NCBI RefSeq assembly: GCF_044430645.1
Contig: NZ_JAWUDN010000006.1
Location: 1-64,000 of the forward strand
From: Ewingella allii
Lineage (GTDB): Bacteria > Pseudomonadota > Gammaproteobacteria > Enterobacterales > Enterobacteriaceae
Length of the DNA: 64,000 nt
Reading direction: 5' to 3'
The position numbers were made by a program, and so were the translations under genes. The notes under the pieces are model-generated. The model saw only the letters and a program-made list of their open reading frames with translations. It was not told the origin of the DNA and searched no databases. Positions 24,887 through 32,509 of the stretch are shown here, one piece after another (position 1 is the first letter of the stretch; each line of letters opens with the position of its first letter).

Positions 24887-24904
24887 TCTGTTGCGCGCAA
24901 CAGA
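24887..24904 (-). promoter_or_regulatory. Palindrome just after the glnH stop
   Basis: An 18-nt perfect palindrome (TCTGTTGCG and its complement) begins 2 nt beyond the glnH stop codon. Together with the stem at 24831-24868 it makes two structured elements in the 104-nt gap, consistent with mRNA stabilisation or partial termination. Confidence 0.55.
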
Positions 24905-24906
24905 TA

Positions 24907-25650
24907 TTATTTTGGCTCGGTATCAAACCATTTTTTGTAGATTTTCGCGTAGGTGCCGTTCTCTTTAATGGTTTTCAGAGCGGCGTTGGCTTTTTCACGC
25001 AGGTCGCTGCCCTGTGGGAAAGCAATACCGTATTGCTGGCCAGCCAGCGAGTCACCCACGGCTTTGAACTGGCCGTTACCGGCAGTTTTGATGAAGTACA
25101 GGATGTTTGGCGTGTCGTGCATGACCGCGTCAGCGCGGCCAGTGCCCAGCTCCATGTAGGCGCTGTCGATGTTCGGGAACTGGCGCAGATCTTTGGTTTG
25201 TACATTGGCTTTCATGTAGTCAACGGAGCTGGTGCCGCTCTTCACTGCCACAGTTTTGCCTTTCAGGTCAGCGACGCTTTTGATGCTGTCGTTGTCTTTC
25301 TTAACCATTACCATCAGGCCGCTGTTGTAGTAGCCGTCAGAGAAGTCGATCGCTTTCTTACGCTCAGGGGTGATGGTGATACCCGCCAGCGCCAGATCGA
25401 TGTTGTGAGTTTGCAGAGCAGGAATGATACCGCCAAAGTCCATTGGTTTCAGTTCGTAGGAGACTTTCATCTCTTTGGCGACGGCGTCCCACAGGTCAAT
25501 ATCGAAACCGACATATTTATCGCCTTGTTTGAATTCAAAAGGAACGAATGCGGTGTCAGTAGCAACGATTAATTTTTTGTCTGCAGCGTGGGAGCTAACG
25601 GCAAAGGCCAGCGTCATCGCGGCCAGGGAAACTTTCAACAGTGACTTCAT
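24907..25650 (-). CDS. glnH: Periplasmic glutamine-binding protein
   Basis: The periplasmic receptor that delivers glutamine to GlnPQ, 247 residues (E. coli 248). The signal peptide ends SSHA near residue 22, and the mature chain begins ADKKLIVATDTAFVPFEFKQ, a family 3 solute-binding start. Ligand-contact motifs include GFDIDLWDAVAKE near 48-60, LALAGITITPERKK near 85 and VKSGTSSVDY near 132. It is the first gene of the operon and is preceded by a sigma-54 promoter and NtrC-like sites. Confidence 0.97.
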   Translation of the reverse strand: MKSLLKVSLAAMTLAFAVSSHAADKKLIVATDTAFVPFEFKQGDKYVGFDIDLWDAVAKEMKVSYELKPMDFGGIIPALQTHNIDLALAGITITPERKKAIDFSDGYYNSGLMVMVKKDNDSIKSVADLKGKTVAVKSGTSSVDYMKANVQTKDLRQFPNIDSAYMELGTGRADAVMHDTPNILYFIKTAGNGQFKAVGDSLAGQQYGIAFPQGSDLREKANAALKTIKENGTYAKIYKKWFDTEPK

Positions 25651-25705
25651 CAGTTAATTTCCTTTATACGTATTATGGGAACGGCATTTGTTGCGTCGAT
25701 TTTAA

Positions 25706-25721
25706 TGCAATTAGCGTGCCA
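25706..25721 (-). promoter_or_regulatory. Sigma-54 promoter of glnHPQ
   Basis: On the minus strand TGGCACGCTAATTGCA matches the -24/-12 consensus TGGCAC-N5-TTGCA with the correct spacing. It lies about 55 nt before the glnH start codon. Nitrogen-limited expression through RpoN and NtrC is expected, as for the nitrogen promoter of glnH in E. coli. Confidence 0.88.
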
Positions 25722-25793
25722 CAGAGCAAGTCGTATAGAATTCAGTGGGTTAATATCTTGCTGAACCGTTAAGGCTTGCTTAATAACTCAGAT

Positions 25794-25843
25794 CGCACTT
25801 TTTTGGTGCGTCGTTACAAATTGACATGGATCGTTATGGTGCA
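25794..25843 (-). promoter_or_regulatory. NtrC-like enhancer sites
   Basis: CGCACTTTTTTGGTGCG at 25794-25810 fits the NtrC dyad TGCACYA-N3-TGGTGCA with changes only at the outer bases and one inner base. A second site at 25827-25843 has one perfect half (TGGTGCA) and a poor other half. Their centres are 33 bp apart, three helical turns, and lie roughly 110 and 140 bp upstream of the predicted start point. That is typical of NtrC enhancers. Confidence 0.68.
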
Positions 25844-26059
25844 ACGGTTCATCATTAACCAATTGGCGGCTGTTAAACAATCGCTAATTAACAGTTACGC
25901 TGCGTTATTGCTATCAAACTCTAACTTTTACAACTAAGTTCTGAAACAGTTGCCTAATAATGAAGCAATCGGTTGCTTGCTGGGGGGTAAATATGGCGGA
26001 GAAAAGGGGCGGGGTGTTCCAATTTGGTGCAATGCAATTGTGAGGCGATATATAAGATA

Positions 26060-26326
26060 TTACCGCAGCTGGCTATCTTTACTCCCCCGACGGTTATAAC
26101 CCGCACTGGCCTGATGTTTTTTGTCGAGCGCTGTCTGGCAGACAATGCAATATTGCACTCCAGGCAGGGCTTTGCGACGCGCCTCGGGAATAGGTTCGCC
26201 ACATTCGTGACAGAATTCTGCACTTTCGCCGTGACCCAGTGCCTGACGCGCGCGGTTTACAGCGTCTTCGACGGTTGAGTCAATTTGATCTTGAACGGCG
26301 CCGTCTTGTGCCCATCCACTTGCCAT
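26060..26326 (-). CDS. ybiI: YbiI, DksA/TraR-type zinc-finger protein
   Basis: An 88-residue protein of the DksA/TraR C4 zinc-finger group, the size of E. coli YbiI. The zinc site is CHECG (residues 39-43) with CIVCQ (residues 60-64). The N-terminal half is a predicted helix with acidic residues (VQDQIDSTVEDAVNRAR), short compared with the DksA coiled coil. Regulation of RNA polymerase by insertion in the secondary channel is known for DksA and TraR but not shown for YbiI. A GGAGG ribosome site precedes the ATG. It lies just downstream of dps. Confidence 0.93.
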   Translation of the reverse strand: MASGWAQDGAVQDQIDSTVEDAVNRARQALGHGESAEFCHECGEPIPEARRKALPGVQYCIVCQTALDKKHQASAGYNRRGSKDSQLR

Positions 26327-26349
26327 AAATCCTCCAAATCAATAGAAAA

Positions 26350-26377
26350 CGGGCCAATGATTTTCACCATTGGCCCG
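26350..26377 (-). terminator. Rho-independent terminator of dps
   Basis: A 10-bp perfect stem (CGGGCCAATG / CATTGGCCCG) is followed on the minus strand by TTTTCTATT. It lies about 50 nt after the dps stop and just before ybiI. Confidence 0.85.
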
Positions 26378-26428
26378 ATACGTTCTACAAGGCTAGAAGT
26401 TGATTAAGTCGAAAGCTGGACCCTGGGG

Positions 26429-26932
26429 TTATTCAATATTGGATTCAATGAACCACAGGAACTTATCCAGATCTCGTGATGCCGCAGTCAGAATATCTGC
26501 AGTATCTTCATCTTCTACTTTGGTTGCCGCTTTGCGTGTGTCGTTGGCAACTTGCCCATAACGATCGGCCAATGCTTTCAAATGCTCTTGAACGGTGTGA
26601 ATGTTAGTTGGGTAGCTTTTCAGTGGAGTTTTGTCATTAACCACTTGCACTGTACCCAGTGCGACACCACCTAATTGCACCACGCGTTCTGCGATGTTGT
26701 CTTGATGCTCAGTGATGGCAGTGCGGAAACCGTCCAACATTTCGTGAACTGCGATAAAGTTCGCGCCGCGCATGTTCCAGTGAGCTTGCTTAGTGATCAG
26801 CGACAGGTCGATGTATTCAGCTACCAAAGGGTTCAGCACTTTAATGGTGTCCAGCTTCACGCCTTCTTCAACATCATTACGTGTGTAGAGAAGCTCAGAA
26901 GATTTCGTTTTTACCAATTTAGCGGTACTCAT
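26429..26932 (-). CDS. dps: DNA-protecting ferritin-like protein Dps
   Basis: A dodecameric mini-ferritin of 167 residues, the same length as in E. coli. It binds DNA in stationary phase and oxidises Fe(II) with hydrogen peroxide. Ferroxidase ligands are in place: His51, His63 and Asp67 within AHWNMRGANFIAVHEMLD. The Lys-containing N-terminus (STAKLVKTKSSELLYTRND) is the DNA-binding tail. A 548-nt region with several palindromes lies upstream. It is probably controlled by RpoS, OxyR and IHF as elsewhere, but I cannot mark those sites with confidence. Confidence 0.97.
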   Translation of the reverse strand: MSTAKLVKTKSSELLYTRNDVEEGVKLDTIKVLNPLVAEYIDLSLITKQAHWNMRGANFIAVHEMLDGFRTAITEHQDNIAERVVQLGGVALGTVQVVNDKTPLKSYPTNIHTVQEHLKALADRYGQVANDTRKAATKVEDEDTADILTAASRDLDKFLWFIESNIE

Positions 26933-27480
26933 AATAGATATCCTCTTTAGTTATCTTTAGTTTAAGCGTTATACGAATTCGGTATGGGAATAAGTATAGC
27001 AACCTTTTTACATTCTGCCTTAAATCGTCAGCTATCAATGAAATCGTTAAAATCTAATGGTGATAGCCAGCGTTTTAATATTTTTTCTCTGTGTGTGCCT
27101 CATGCTTTTTACATGACAAGATATACACAAAGATAATTAACGTCGCATTGTCTCGTTGCTGTTAAATACACTAGGGGTGAGCAGGGGTGATTTCAACCCT
27201 AAAATTTTATTTAAATCACAACTTATTGTTTTAAATGGATTTTAATGTTGATTATTTGCGATGTAGCAAACTGATAATATTTATCATTTACATTTCCATT
27301 GCGGTTTTATGAGATTTTTTAAGAGCTATCTTAATTATCCATTAAGTTTTACTTATCAGTGATAATAACCCCGAGTGACAGTTCGCTATTAGCCGGTGAA
27401 TGGCGGAAAAGGAATTGGTAATATTTTATTTCACGGCTGAGTGAATATATTCTCCGCCGTGAAAGAAAAATAGTGGGAAA
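26933..27480. other. Long AT-rich region upstream of dps
   Basis: A 548-nt gap between tam and dps, both leftward. It contains TGATAATATTTATCA (27272-27286), one mismatch from a Fur 7-1-7 box; the palindrome TTATCA-G-TGATAA (27353-27365); and a stem-loop TTTCACGGC / GCCGTGAAA (27429-27464) enclosing GAATATATTC, which probably ends the tam transcript. I found no convincing open reading frame. A small RNA or a silenced, curved regulatory region is possible, but nothing proves either. Confidence 0.45.
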
Positions 27481-28263
27481 TTAATGGCGCGCGCTTTTAC
27501 GGGCGATTAAAAATAGCCGTGGGAAGGCCAGAAGCACGCTGCGGTCGGCGCGTGGCAGGTAGACCTTCTCCAGCTCTTGCAGGTAGCTGGCGAGGAAAGC
27601 TTCTTGCTGGTTTTCATCTAGCGGAGCCAAGAAAGGCCGCAGCCCGGTGGCACTTAGCCAGTCTACAATCGCCTTGGCCGAAGGCATCACGTGGTAATAG
27701 GTGGTGCGCCAGATATCCACCAACGCCCCCTGACTTGCCAGCAAATCATAATATTGTTCGGTGGTGAGCAGCTGCTTGCGCGAGTTATCCACCCCGGCAA
27801 TCGCATTCCTCCACTCCGGCTGGTCGGCCACCTTTTGCATTAACTGGTGCGAGGGCTGGGACAGGTTGTCCGGCATCTGCACGGCAAATACGCCTTCGGG
27901 CGCGAGCTGCTGCATCAGATGGGGGATCAGCTCCTCGTGCCCTGTCACCCACTGTAGTGAAGCATTGCCATAGATAATGTCTTGCGGCTGGGTCGGCTTC
28001 CATTCGCGAATATCCACCTTTTCAAAGCGGCAGGAAGGCAGGCGTTCACGCGCTTTTTCCAGCATGGCTTGAGAAGTATCGAGGCCGGTAAGCAGGGCTT
28101 GAGGGTAGGCGTGTTGCAGCAGTTCGGTGCTATTCCCCGGCCCACAGCCCAAGTCGGTGATGAATTTGGCGTTAGGATGCAGTACACGGGCAAGGAGTTC
28201 AGCGGCGGGGCGTGTGCGTTCGGCTTCGAACTGGCGGTAGAGATCAGGATTCCAGTCTTTCAT
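27481..28263 (-). CDS. tam: Trans-aconitate 2-methyltransferase
   Basis: A SAM-dependent methyltransferase of 260 residues (E. coli Tam 252). It esterifies trans-aconitate, a spontaneous by-product that inhibits aconitase. The opening WNPDLYRQFEAERTRPA is diagnostic. SAM motif I is ITDLGCGPGNSTELL near residues 35-49, followed by LDTSQAMLEKA. An AAGGA ribosome site lies 8 nt before the start. In E. coli tam lies elsewhere on the chromosome, so the position between dps and the anti-sigma gene is a local arrangement. Confidence 0.95.
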   Translation of the reverse strand: MKDWNPDLYRQFEAERTRPAAELLARVLHPNAKFITDLGCGPGNSTELLQHAYPQALLTGLDTSQAMLEKARERLPSCRFEKVDIREWKPTQPQDIIYGNASLQWVTGHEELIPHLMQQLAPEGVFAVQMPDNLSQPSHQLMQKVADQPEWRNAIAGVDNSRKQLLTTEQYYDLLASQGALVDIWRTTYYHVMPSAKAIVDWLSATGLRPFLAPLDENQQEAFLASYLQELEKVYLPRADRSVLLAFPRLFLIARKSARH

Positions 28264-28345
28264 GGCGGTTCCTTAACAGCGTAGTCGGGGTGTTGCCCAT
28301 AATCCTAGACCGAGTTGATGACGCTGGCGAGTCAGAGTACAAAGA

Positions 28346-28379
28346 TAAAAAAACGCCGGGCAAGCCAAGCCGCCCGGCG
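28346..28379 (-). terminator. Rho-independent terminator of the ECF sigma operon
   Basis: An 8-bp CGCCGGGC / GCCCGGCG stem is followed on the minus strand by T7, about 40 nt beyond the anti-sigma stop. Confidence 0.9.
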
Positions 28380-28419
28380 AAAAATGATGAAGACTTCTTT
28401 TCAAGCTAGAGGGTACTGA

Positions 28420-29112
28420 TTAAAGCGCAATCGCGCCGCTGTAGAGAACAGCGCCGGTCGGTTGCCCGGTTGGGGAGCCGCCCTGAGGTTCAAGGCTGAT
28501 AGCCAGCGTCGAGCCGGGGTCAGGCATTCTTGCCGCCAGTGAAAGCTGGGTTGGCGACGCCACATTTAACAATCCGAGCGAGCGCGGTTTGCCGTCCGCC
28601 GGAATGGTCCACAATTCCAAGCTTCGGTCCTTGGCTATCTCCTGCAAATGCAGCGGAGTGAGGGTCAACCGGTTAGCGTCTTTATCTACGCTAACCACCC
28701 ATTGCCCGACGCCTGCGCTGCTGTTAGCCAAAATGGCCACTGGCGTGATAGGCGAAGGCTGCACCAGTAGCTTAGGTACCAGCAGTAAAGCAGCCAGCCC
28801 CGCCGCCAGCGCCCAGCCAAGATAGCCGCGCCACCGCATTTTGCTTGGTGTTGGAGCGTTGTCGGTATGCTCCGCTGCGTGAGGCACAGGCCCCAGTTGC
28901 AGCTGTATGCGTTTCCACACCGATGACGGCGGGCTGACCGGCGTGAGCCTGTTGTCGAGCTGGGTAAAGGCTTCCTGCCAGCGAGCCACTTCGGCCTGCA
29001 GCGCCGGGTCATTTTGCATGGCTATCTCAAACTGGCGGCGCGCCGCACCGCGTAAGGTCCCCAGCGCATATTCCGCCGACAGAGCGGCATGGTATTCCCG
29101 TCTGTTTTTCAT
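28420..29112 (-). CDS. Anti-sigma factor (RskA/ChrR-like, membrane bound)
   Basis: A 230-residue single-pass membrane anti-sigma factor. The N-terminal 80 residues form a helical anti-sigma domain (YHAALSAEYALGTLRGAARRQFE, then L-Q-A-E-V-A-R-W). One transmembrane helix lies near residues 96-115 (GWALAAGLAALLLVPKLL). The periplasmic C-terminal half is the RskA domain, with LELWTIPADGKPRSLG near 165. It should hold the neighbouring ECF sigma factor inactive at the membrane until degraded or rearranged. Its ATG overlaps the sigma stop codon by 4 nt, the usual coupled arrangement. Confidence 0.9.
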   Translation of the reverse strand: MKNRREYHAALSAEYALGTLRGAARRQFEIAMQNDPALQAEVARWQEAFTQLDNRLTPVSPPSSVWKRIQLQLGPVPHAAEHTDNAPTPSKMRWRGYLGWALAAGLAALLLVPKLLVQPSPITPVAILANSSAGVGQWVVSVDKDANRLTLTPLHLQEIAKDRSLELWTIPADGKPRSLGLLNVASPTQLSLAARMPDPGSTLAISLEPQGGSPTGQPTGAVLYSGAIAL

Positions 29113-29690
29113 AGGCCCACGCAGCTCTTTAAATGCTCAAGGGCGCGACGGATCCAGCTTTTGATCGTGCCAAGAGGTTGTTGTAAATGGTCTGAGACTT
29201 CGCCATGCGAAAGTCCCTGATAGTATGCCAGCACCAAACTTTGCCGCTGTTCATTCGGCAGGTGCGCCATGCAGTCGGCAAGCACTTTGGCCTCGGCGTT
29301 GTGCTGCAAATGGCGCAGCGGCTCGTCATTATCCCCGGACAGGCTCTGTTGCAGGCTGTCGTCCAGTTCATCAAGTTGGTTGTCGCTGCCGCGCATCCAG
29401 TCAATGGCGCGGTTACGCACGATATGGGTCAGCCAGGTCATCGGGGAGCTGAGTGCGGCATTATAAGACGCAGCGCGATTCCACGCGGTGATAAAGCTGT
29501 CATGCAGTACCTCTTCGGCCCACGCGTGGCGACGCAGCATGCGAAGCGCGACGGCAAACAGGCGCGGCGAAGTTAAACGGTACAGTTTTTCGAAGGCCTG
29601 ACGATCCCCGCCAGCCATGGCGTGCATCAGGTCGCGCAGGGGATCCTCGGACGGATCCGGCATCGTTTTTATTGTTAAATTCTCATGCAT
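29109..29690 (-). CDS. ECF sigma factor (SigK-like)
   Basis: An extracytoplasmic-function sigma factor of about 193 residues. Region 2 runs from FEKLYRLTSPRLFAVALRML through W-A-E-E-V-L-H-D-S-F to W-N-R-A. Region 4 contains EQRQSLVLAYYQGLSHGEVS and LGTIKSWIRRALEHL. The start chosen at 29690 drops 15 residues of unlikely upstream sequence; a start at 29663 is also possible. It is the middle gene of the unit fasciclin - sigma - anti-sigma. A fasciclin gene beside SigK/RskA-type pairs is common and suggests that the sigma factor controls a secreted adhesion-like protein. Confidence 0.92.
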   Translation of the reverse strand: MHENLTIKTMPDPSEDPLRDLMHAMAGGDRQAFEKLYRLTSPRLFAVALRMLRRHAWAEEVLHDSFITAWNRAASYNAALSSPMTWLTHIVRNRAIDWMRGSDNQLDELDDSLQQSLSGDNDEPLRHLQHNAEAKVLADCMAHLPNEQRQSLVLAYYQGLSHGEVSDHLQQPLGTIKSWIRRALEHLKSCVGL

Positions 29691-29755
29691 TCGCCAGCCC
29701 CAAAACCGAAAGTGTGCAGTGGGATTTTTCCCCACTGCACCCAGTATAGACGGTT

Positions 29756-30316
29756 TTATTTCGGCATCAGCACGGTATCAATCACGTCGATCACGCCATT
29801 TTTCTGCTGCACATCATAGGTACTGATGTTGGCCACGTCGCCCTTGGCATCTTTCAACTGAATATTGTGCGGACCATTGCCAATCAGCCACAGCGCCTGA
29901 CCATTCACGGTTTTCAGTTCGGCTTTACCGCCACCTTTTTTGATCAATTTCTCCAGATCTTTCATCTCATATTTCCCGGCCACCACGTGGTAGGTGAGGA
30001 TGCTGGTCAGCGTGGCCTTGTTCTCCGGTTTTACCAGATTAGCCACAGTACCTGCTGGAAGCTTGTTAAAGGCGGCATCGGTGGGAGCAAACACGGTAAA
30101 CGGCCCTTTGCTTTGCAGAGTATCTACCAGACCCGCGGCTTTCACTGCCGCCACCAACGTGGTGTGGTCTTTAGAGTTCACGGCGTTCTCGACGATATTT
30201 TTCGACGGGTACATGGCCGCGCCGCCCACCATGGTGGTGTCGGACATCATTGCTGCCATTGACGCGCTGCTGAAAAGAATCGAAGCACAGATTGCGGTAC
30301 GAATAAGCGTTTTCAT
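29756..30316 (-). CDS. Secreted fasciclin-domain protein
   Basis: A 186-residue secreted protein with one fasciclin (FAS1) domain. A signal peptide is followed by a Met-rich start of the mature chain. The FAS1 core is clear: H1 motif GPFTVFAPTDAAFNKLP near residues 77-93, LTYHVVAGKY near 108, and the closing NGVIDVIDTVLMPK. FAS1 domains mediate adhesion or bind hydrophobic ligands; the bacterial role is poorly defined. An AGGA ribosome site is present. The gene precedes the ECF sigma gene by 65 nt on the same strand, and no terminator separates them. Confidence 0.92.
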   Translation of the reverse strand: MKTLIRTAICASILFSSASMAAMMSDTTMVGGAAMYPSKNIVENAVNSKDHTTLVAAVKAAGLVDTLQSKGPFTVFAPTDAAFNKLPAGTVANLVKPENKATLTSILTYHVVAGKYEMKDLEKLIKKGGGKAELKTVNGQALWLIGNGPHNIQLKDAKGDVANISTYDVQQKNGVIDVIDTVLMPK

Positions 30317-30339
30317 GATGTGGTCCTTTTAGGGTAAGT

Positions 30340-30355
30340 AGACAAGGTCTTGTCT
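30340..30355 (-). promoter_or_regulatory. Inverted repeat in the fasciclin leader
   Basis: AGACAAG - GT - CTTGTCT, a 7-bp dyad 24-39 nt before the fasciclin start codon. It lies in the promoter or leader of the ECF operon. It might be a protein-binding site or a hairpin that modulates translation. Confidence 0.4.
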
Positions 30356-30443
30356 CACATCTGTACATACGAACCAGGTCGGGATTTGGATGCAGAAAAA
30401 TCAAAATAAAATGCAGATATTTTTAACTGGCTGAATTTAGGTA

Positions 30444-30474
30444 TAAAAAAACCACGCTCGGCGGCGTGGTTTTA
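30444..30474 (-). terminator. Rho-independent terminator of rhtA
   Basis: The stem AAACCACGC / GCGTGGTTT is followed by T-rich sequence on the minus strand, 20-50 nt beyond the rhtA stop. Confidence 0.88.
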
Positions 30475-30493
30475 ATGTGAAAGGGTCTGGAAG

Positions 30494-31480
30494 TCACTTC
30501 CCCGAGGGATTATTGCCCGGCACTTCTACCGTCTCCAGCTTGGTTTTGCGCTGAATAGTCAGCGTGGAGCCTGCCGATGCGGCAATAATCGCCGCCAGCG
30601 CTAACCACTGTGTGCCGGTGAGGAACTCGCCGAGGAAGATAATACCGGACAGCGCGGCCATCGCCGGCTCCATGCTCATCAGCGTGCCGAAGGTTTTGGC
30701 GGGAAGCTTGGTCATGGCGACCATTTCCAGCGAATACGGCACGGCGGAGGTCAGCAGGGCAATCAACAGGCCCAACGGCAGGATGGACAGCGAGAAGATT
30801 GAGCTATGAGCCTGAAACGCGCCAATCGGAAAGAAGATCAGGGCGCCAATCAATGAACCCAGCGCCGCCGTGCCGGGGCCGTAGCTGCTTCCAGCGCGCT
30901 GGCCCGCCAGAATATAGATGGCCCAGCAGGTGCCGGCAAACAGCGCCAGACAGGCCCCTTTCAGGTCGATGCTGTCAGTCGATTGCCCGAGCGGCAACAG
31001 GAACCACAGGCCGATCACCGCCAGAATCACCCAGACGAAGTCCACCGGGCGGCGCGAAGAGAACATCGCCACGGCCAGCGGCCCGGTGAATTCTAGCGCC
31101 ACGCCGACGCCCAGCGGGATAGTTTGGATGGCCAGATAGAAGCTGTAGTTCATGCTGCCAAGCGCCAGCCCGTAAATCAGCAAGGCTTTCAGGTTGCCGC
31201 CGCGCATTTTAATCCGCCACGGCCGGAACCACGCCAGCAGGATCAAAGAGCCGATACCCAGACGCAGCGCGGTGACGCCCTGCGGGCCAACCACCGGAAA
31301 TAAGGTTTTCGCCAGCGACGCGCCACCCTGTAACGAGAGCATGGCAATTAACAGCAGCAGTACAGCAACGAGTGGCGAAGCTGACTTAGCAATCGCGGGC
31401 AGGGTAGGTGCCGGGTCTGCAGAAATATGTTGAGATGCGGTGTTTCCGTCCGCAGGTGAATTTTTATCTGACTCGGTCAT
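30494..31480 (-). CDS. rhtA: Threonine/homoserine exporter
   Basis: An inner-membrane exporter of the EamA (DMT) family that pumps out threonine, homoserine and related amino acids. It has ten predicted transmembrane helices in two EamA repeats. Family-specific stretches are LQGGASLAKTLFPVVGPQGVTALRL and LAIQTIPLGVGVALEFTGPLAVA. The start at 31480 is supported by AAGG 8 nt upstream. It gives 328 residues, about 33 more at the hydrophilic N-terminus than E. coli RhtA (295). The open frame extends further upstream, but through AT-rich promoter sequence. It lies divergently from ompX as in E. coli. Confidence 0.94.
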   Translation of the reverse strand: MTESDKNSPADGNTASQHISADPAPTLPAIAKSASPLVAVLLLLIAMLSLQGGASLAKTLFPVVGPQGVTALRLGIGSLILLAWFRPWRIKMRGGNLKALLIYGLALGSMNYSFYLAIQTIPLGVGVALEFTGPLAVAMFSSRRPVDFVWVILAVIGLWFLLPLGQSTDSIDLKGACLALFAGTCWAIYILAGQRAGSSYGPGTAALGSLIGALIFFPIGAFQAHSSIFSLSILPLGLLIALLTSAVPYSLEMVAMTKLPAKTFGTLMSMEPAMAALSGIIFLGEFLTGTQWLALAAIIAASAGSTLTIQRKTKLETVEVPGNNPSGK

Positions 31481-31883
31481 CCTTCGCGCCTTAAATGTGA
31501 TCCCGATTCCGCGGAATTCTTGTTTTATCACTAAAAACTGTGAGCGATGTGTTGTTGTGGGTTCAGTGTAGAGGGAAAAGAGGGGCGAAAAAATCCAAAA
31601 AAAAATAATTTTTCGGGTCAGCTTTCGGAAAATCCTGCACTTTTTTGATTGAAAAGTGCACAAAACTTTAGGAATTTTCTGCTAATCAGAAAAAGTTCAA
31701 TAAGTTTCACTTATACTTTTATGGTCAAAAAATCATTAATAATCATTGGGATATGTCGTGTTGGAAACTTCTTGTTACACCATATGATGCTTTGGACATC
31801 TTATATCAGGCAGAGTTTCACACTGCTTTTTGTTATATTTTCGTGGTGAAGGTTACTTTTGTTTCCCATTTGAGGTGGTTGTT
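31481..31883. promoter_or_regulatory. Divergent rhtA/ompX intergenic region
   Basis: A 403-nt AT-rich region between divergent genes. It holds two hairpins: TGCACTTTT / AAAAGTGCA with a 7-nt loop (31636-31660) and TTTTCTG / CAGAAAA with a 5-nt loop (31675-31693). The ompX side carries a long leader ending in the ribosome site GAGGTGG. The hairpins could be regulator sites or part of a small RNA; nothing identifies them further. Confidence 0.45.
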
Positions 31884-32411
31884 ATGAAAAAAATTGCATG
31901 TCTTTCCGCATTAGCTTGCGTAGTAGCACTGGGCGCTTCTAGCGCATTCGCAGACACCAGCACCGTAACTGCAGGTTACGCGCAGGGTGATATGCAAGGC
32001 GTTGCTAACAAAGCAAACGGCTTCAACCTGAAATACCGTTTCGAGCAAGATAGCAACCCACTGGGCGTTATCGGCTCTTTCACTTACATCGAGAAAAACA
32101 GCTACCCAAGCGCTGACAACTACAACAAAGGTCAGTACTACGGTGTGACTGCTGGTCCAGCTTTCCGTCTGAACGACTGGGCTTCCATCTACGGTGTAGT
32201 GGGTGTGGGTTACGGTAAATTCGAAGGCACCAACGGTGTTAGCACTGTTGATCGTCAGAAATCTGACACTAGCGACTACGGTGTTTCTTACGGCGCTGGT
32301 ATGCAGTTCAACCCAATGGAAAACGTTGCAATTGACGTTTCTTACGAACAGTCTCGTATCCGCAGTGTTGACGTTGGCACCTGGATCGCTGGCGTGGGTT
32401 ACCGCTTCTAA
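31884..32411 (+). CDS. ompX: Outer-membrane protein OmpX
   Basis: A small eight-stranded outer-membrane beta barrel of 175 residues (E. coli 171), related to Ail/Lom and linked to adhesion and serum survival. The signal peptide MKKIACLSALACVVALG ends at AFA near residue 23. The mature start (DTSTVTAGYAQGD) and the C-terminal WIAGVGYRF, ending in aromatic Phe, are typical. The start at 31884 has a good ribosome site and gives the expected signal peptide. Codon use is strongly biased to highly expressed codons. Confidence 0.97.
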   Translation: MKKIACLSALACVVALGASSAFADTSTVTAGYAQGDMQGVANKANGFNLKYRFEQDSNPLGVIGSFTYIEKNSYPSADNYNKGQYYGVTAGPAFRLNDWASIYGVVGVGYGKFEGTNGVSTVDRQKSDTSDYGVSYGAGMQFNPMENVAIDVSYEQSRIRSVDVGTWIAGVGYRF

Positions 32412-32456
32412 TTATTCGAAAAAGTTAGCGTTCAATCGCTACACGGTTTCGAAAAT

Positions 32457-32484
32457 AAAAACCGCCTCTCGGGGCGGTTTTTTT
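32457..32484. terminator. Bidirectional terminator after ompX
   Basis: The stem AACCGCC / GGCGGTT is followed by T7 on the plus strand and by TTTT on the minus strand. It lies between the convergent ompX and molybdoenzyme genes. Confidence 0.9.
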
Positions 32485-32509
32485 ATGCCTGCTTTTTAGC
32501 CATTCCTCG

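Larger units (their letters stand above)
25651..26059. other. Intergenic region between glnH and ybiI
   Basis: A 409-nt region upstream of glnH and downstream of ybiI, both leftward. It contains the sigma-54 promoter (25706-25721) and NtrC-like sites (25794-25843). A further TTTGGTGCAATGCAATTG motif near 26024-26041 looks like another weak NtrC half-site. No ybiI terminator with a T-tract was found and I see no gene in it. Confidence 0.5.

Noticed and set aside
31481..31663. Longer rhtA start 61 residues upstream
   Set aside because: The added segment is AT-rich promoter sequence with no ribosome site and is absent from RhtA proteins. The start at 31480 has a proper site.
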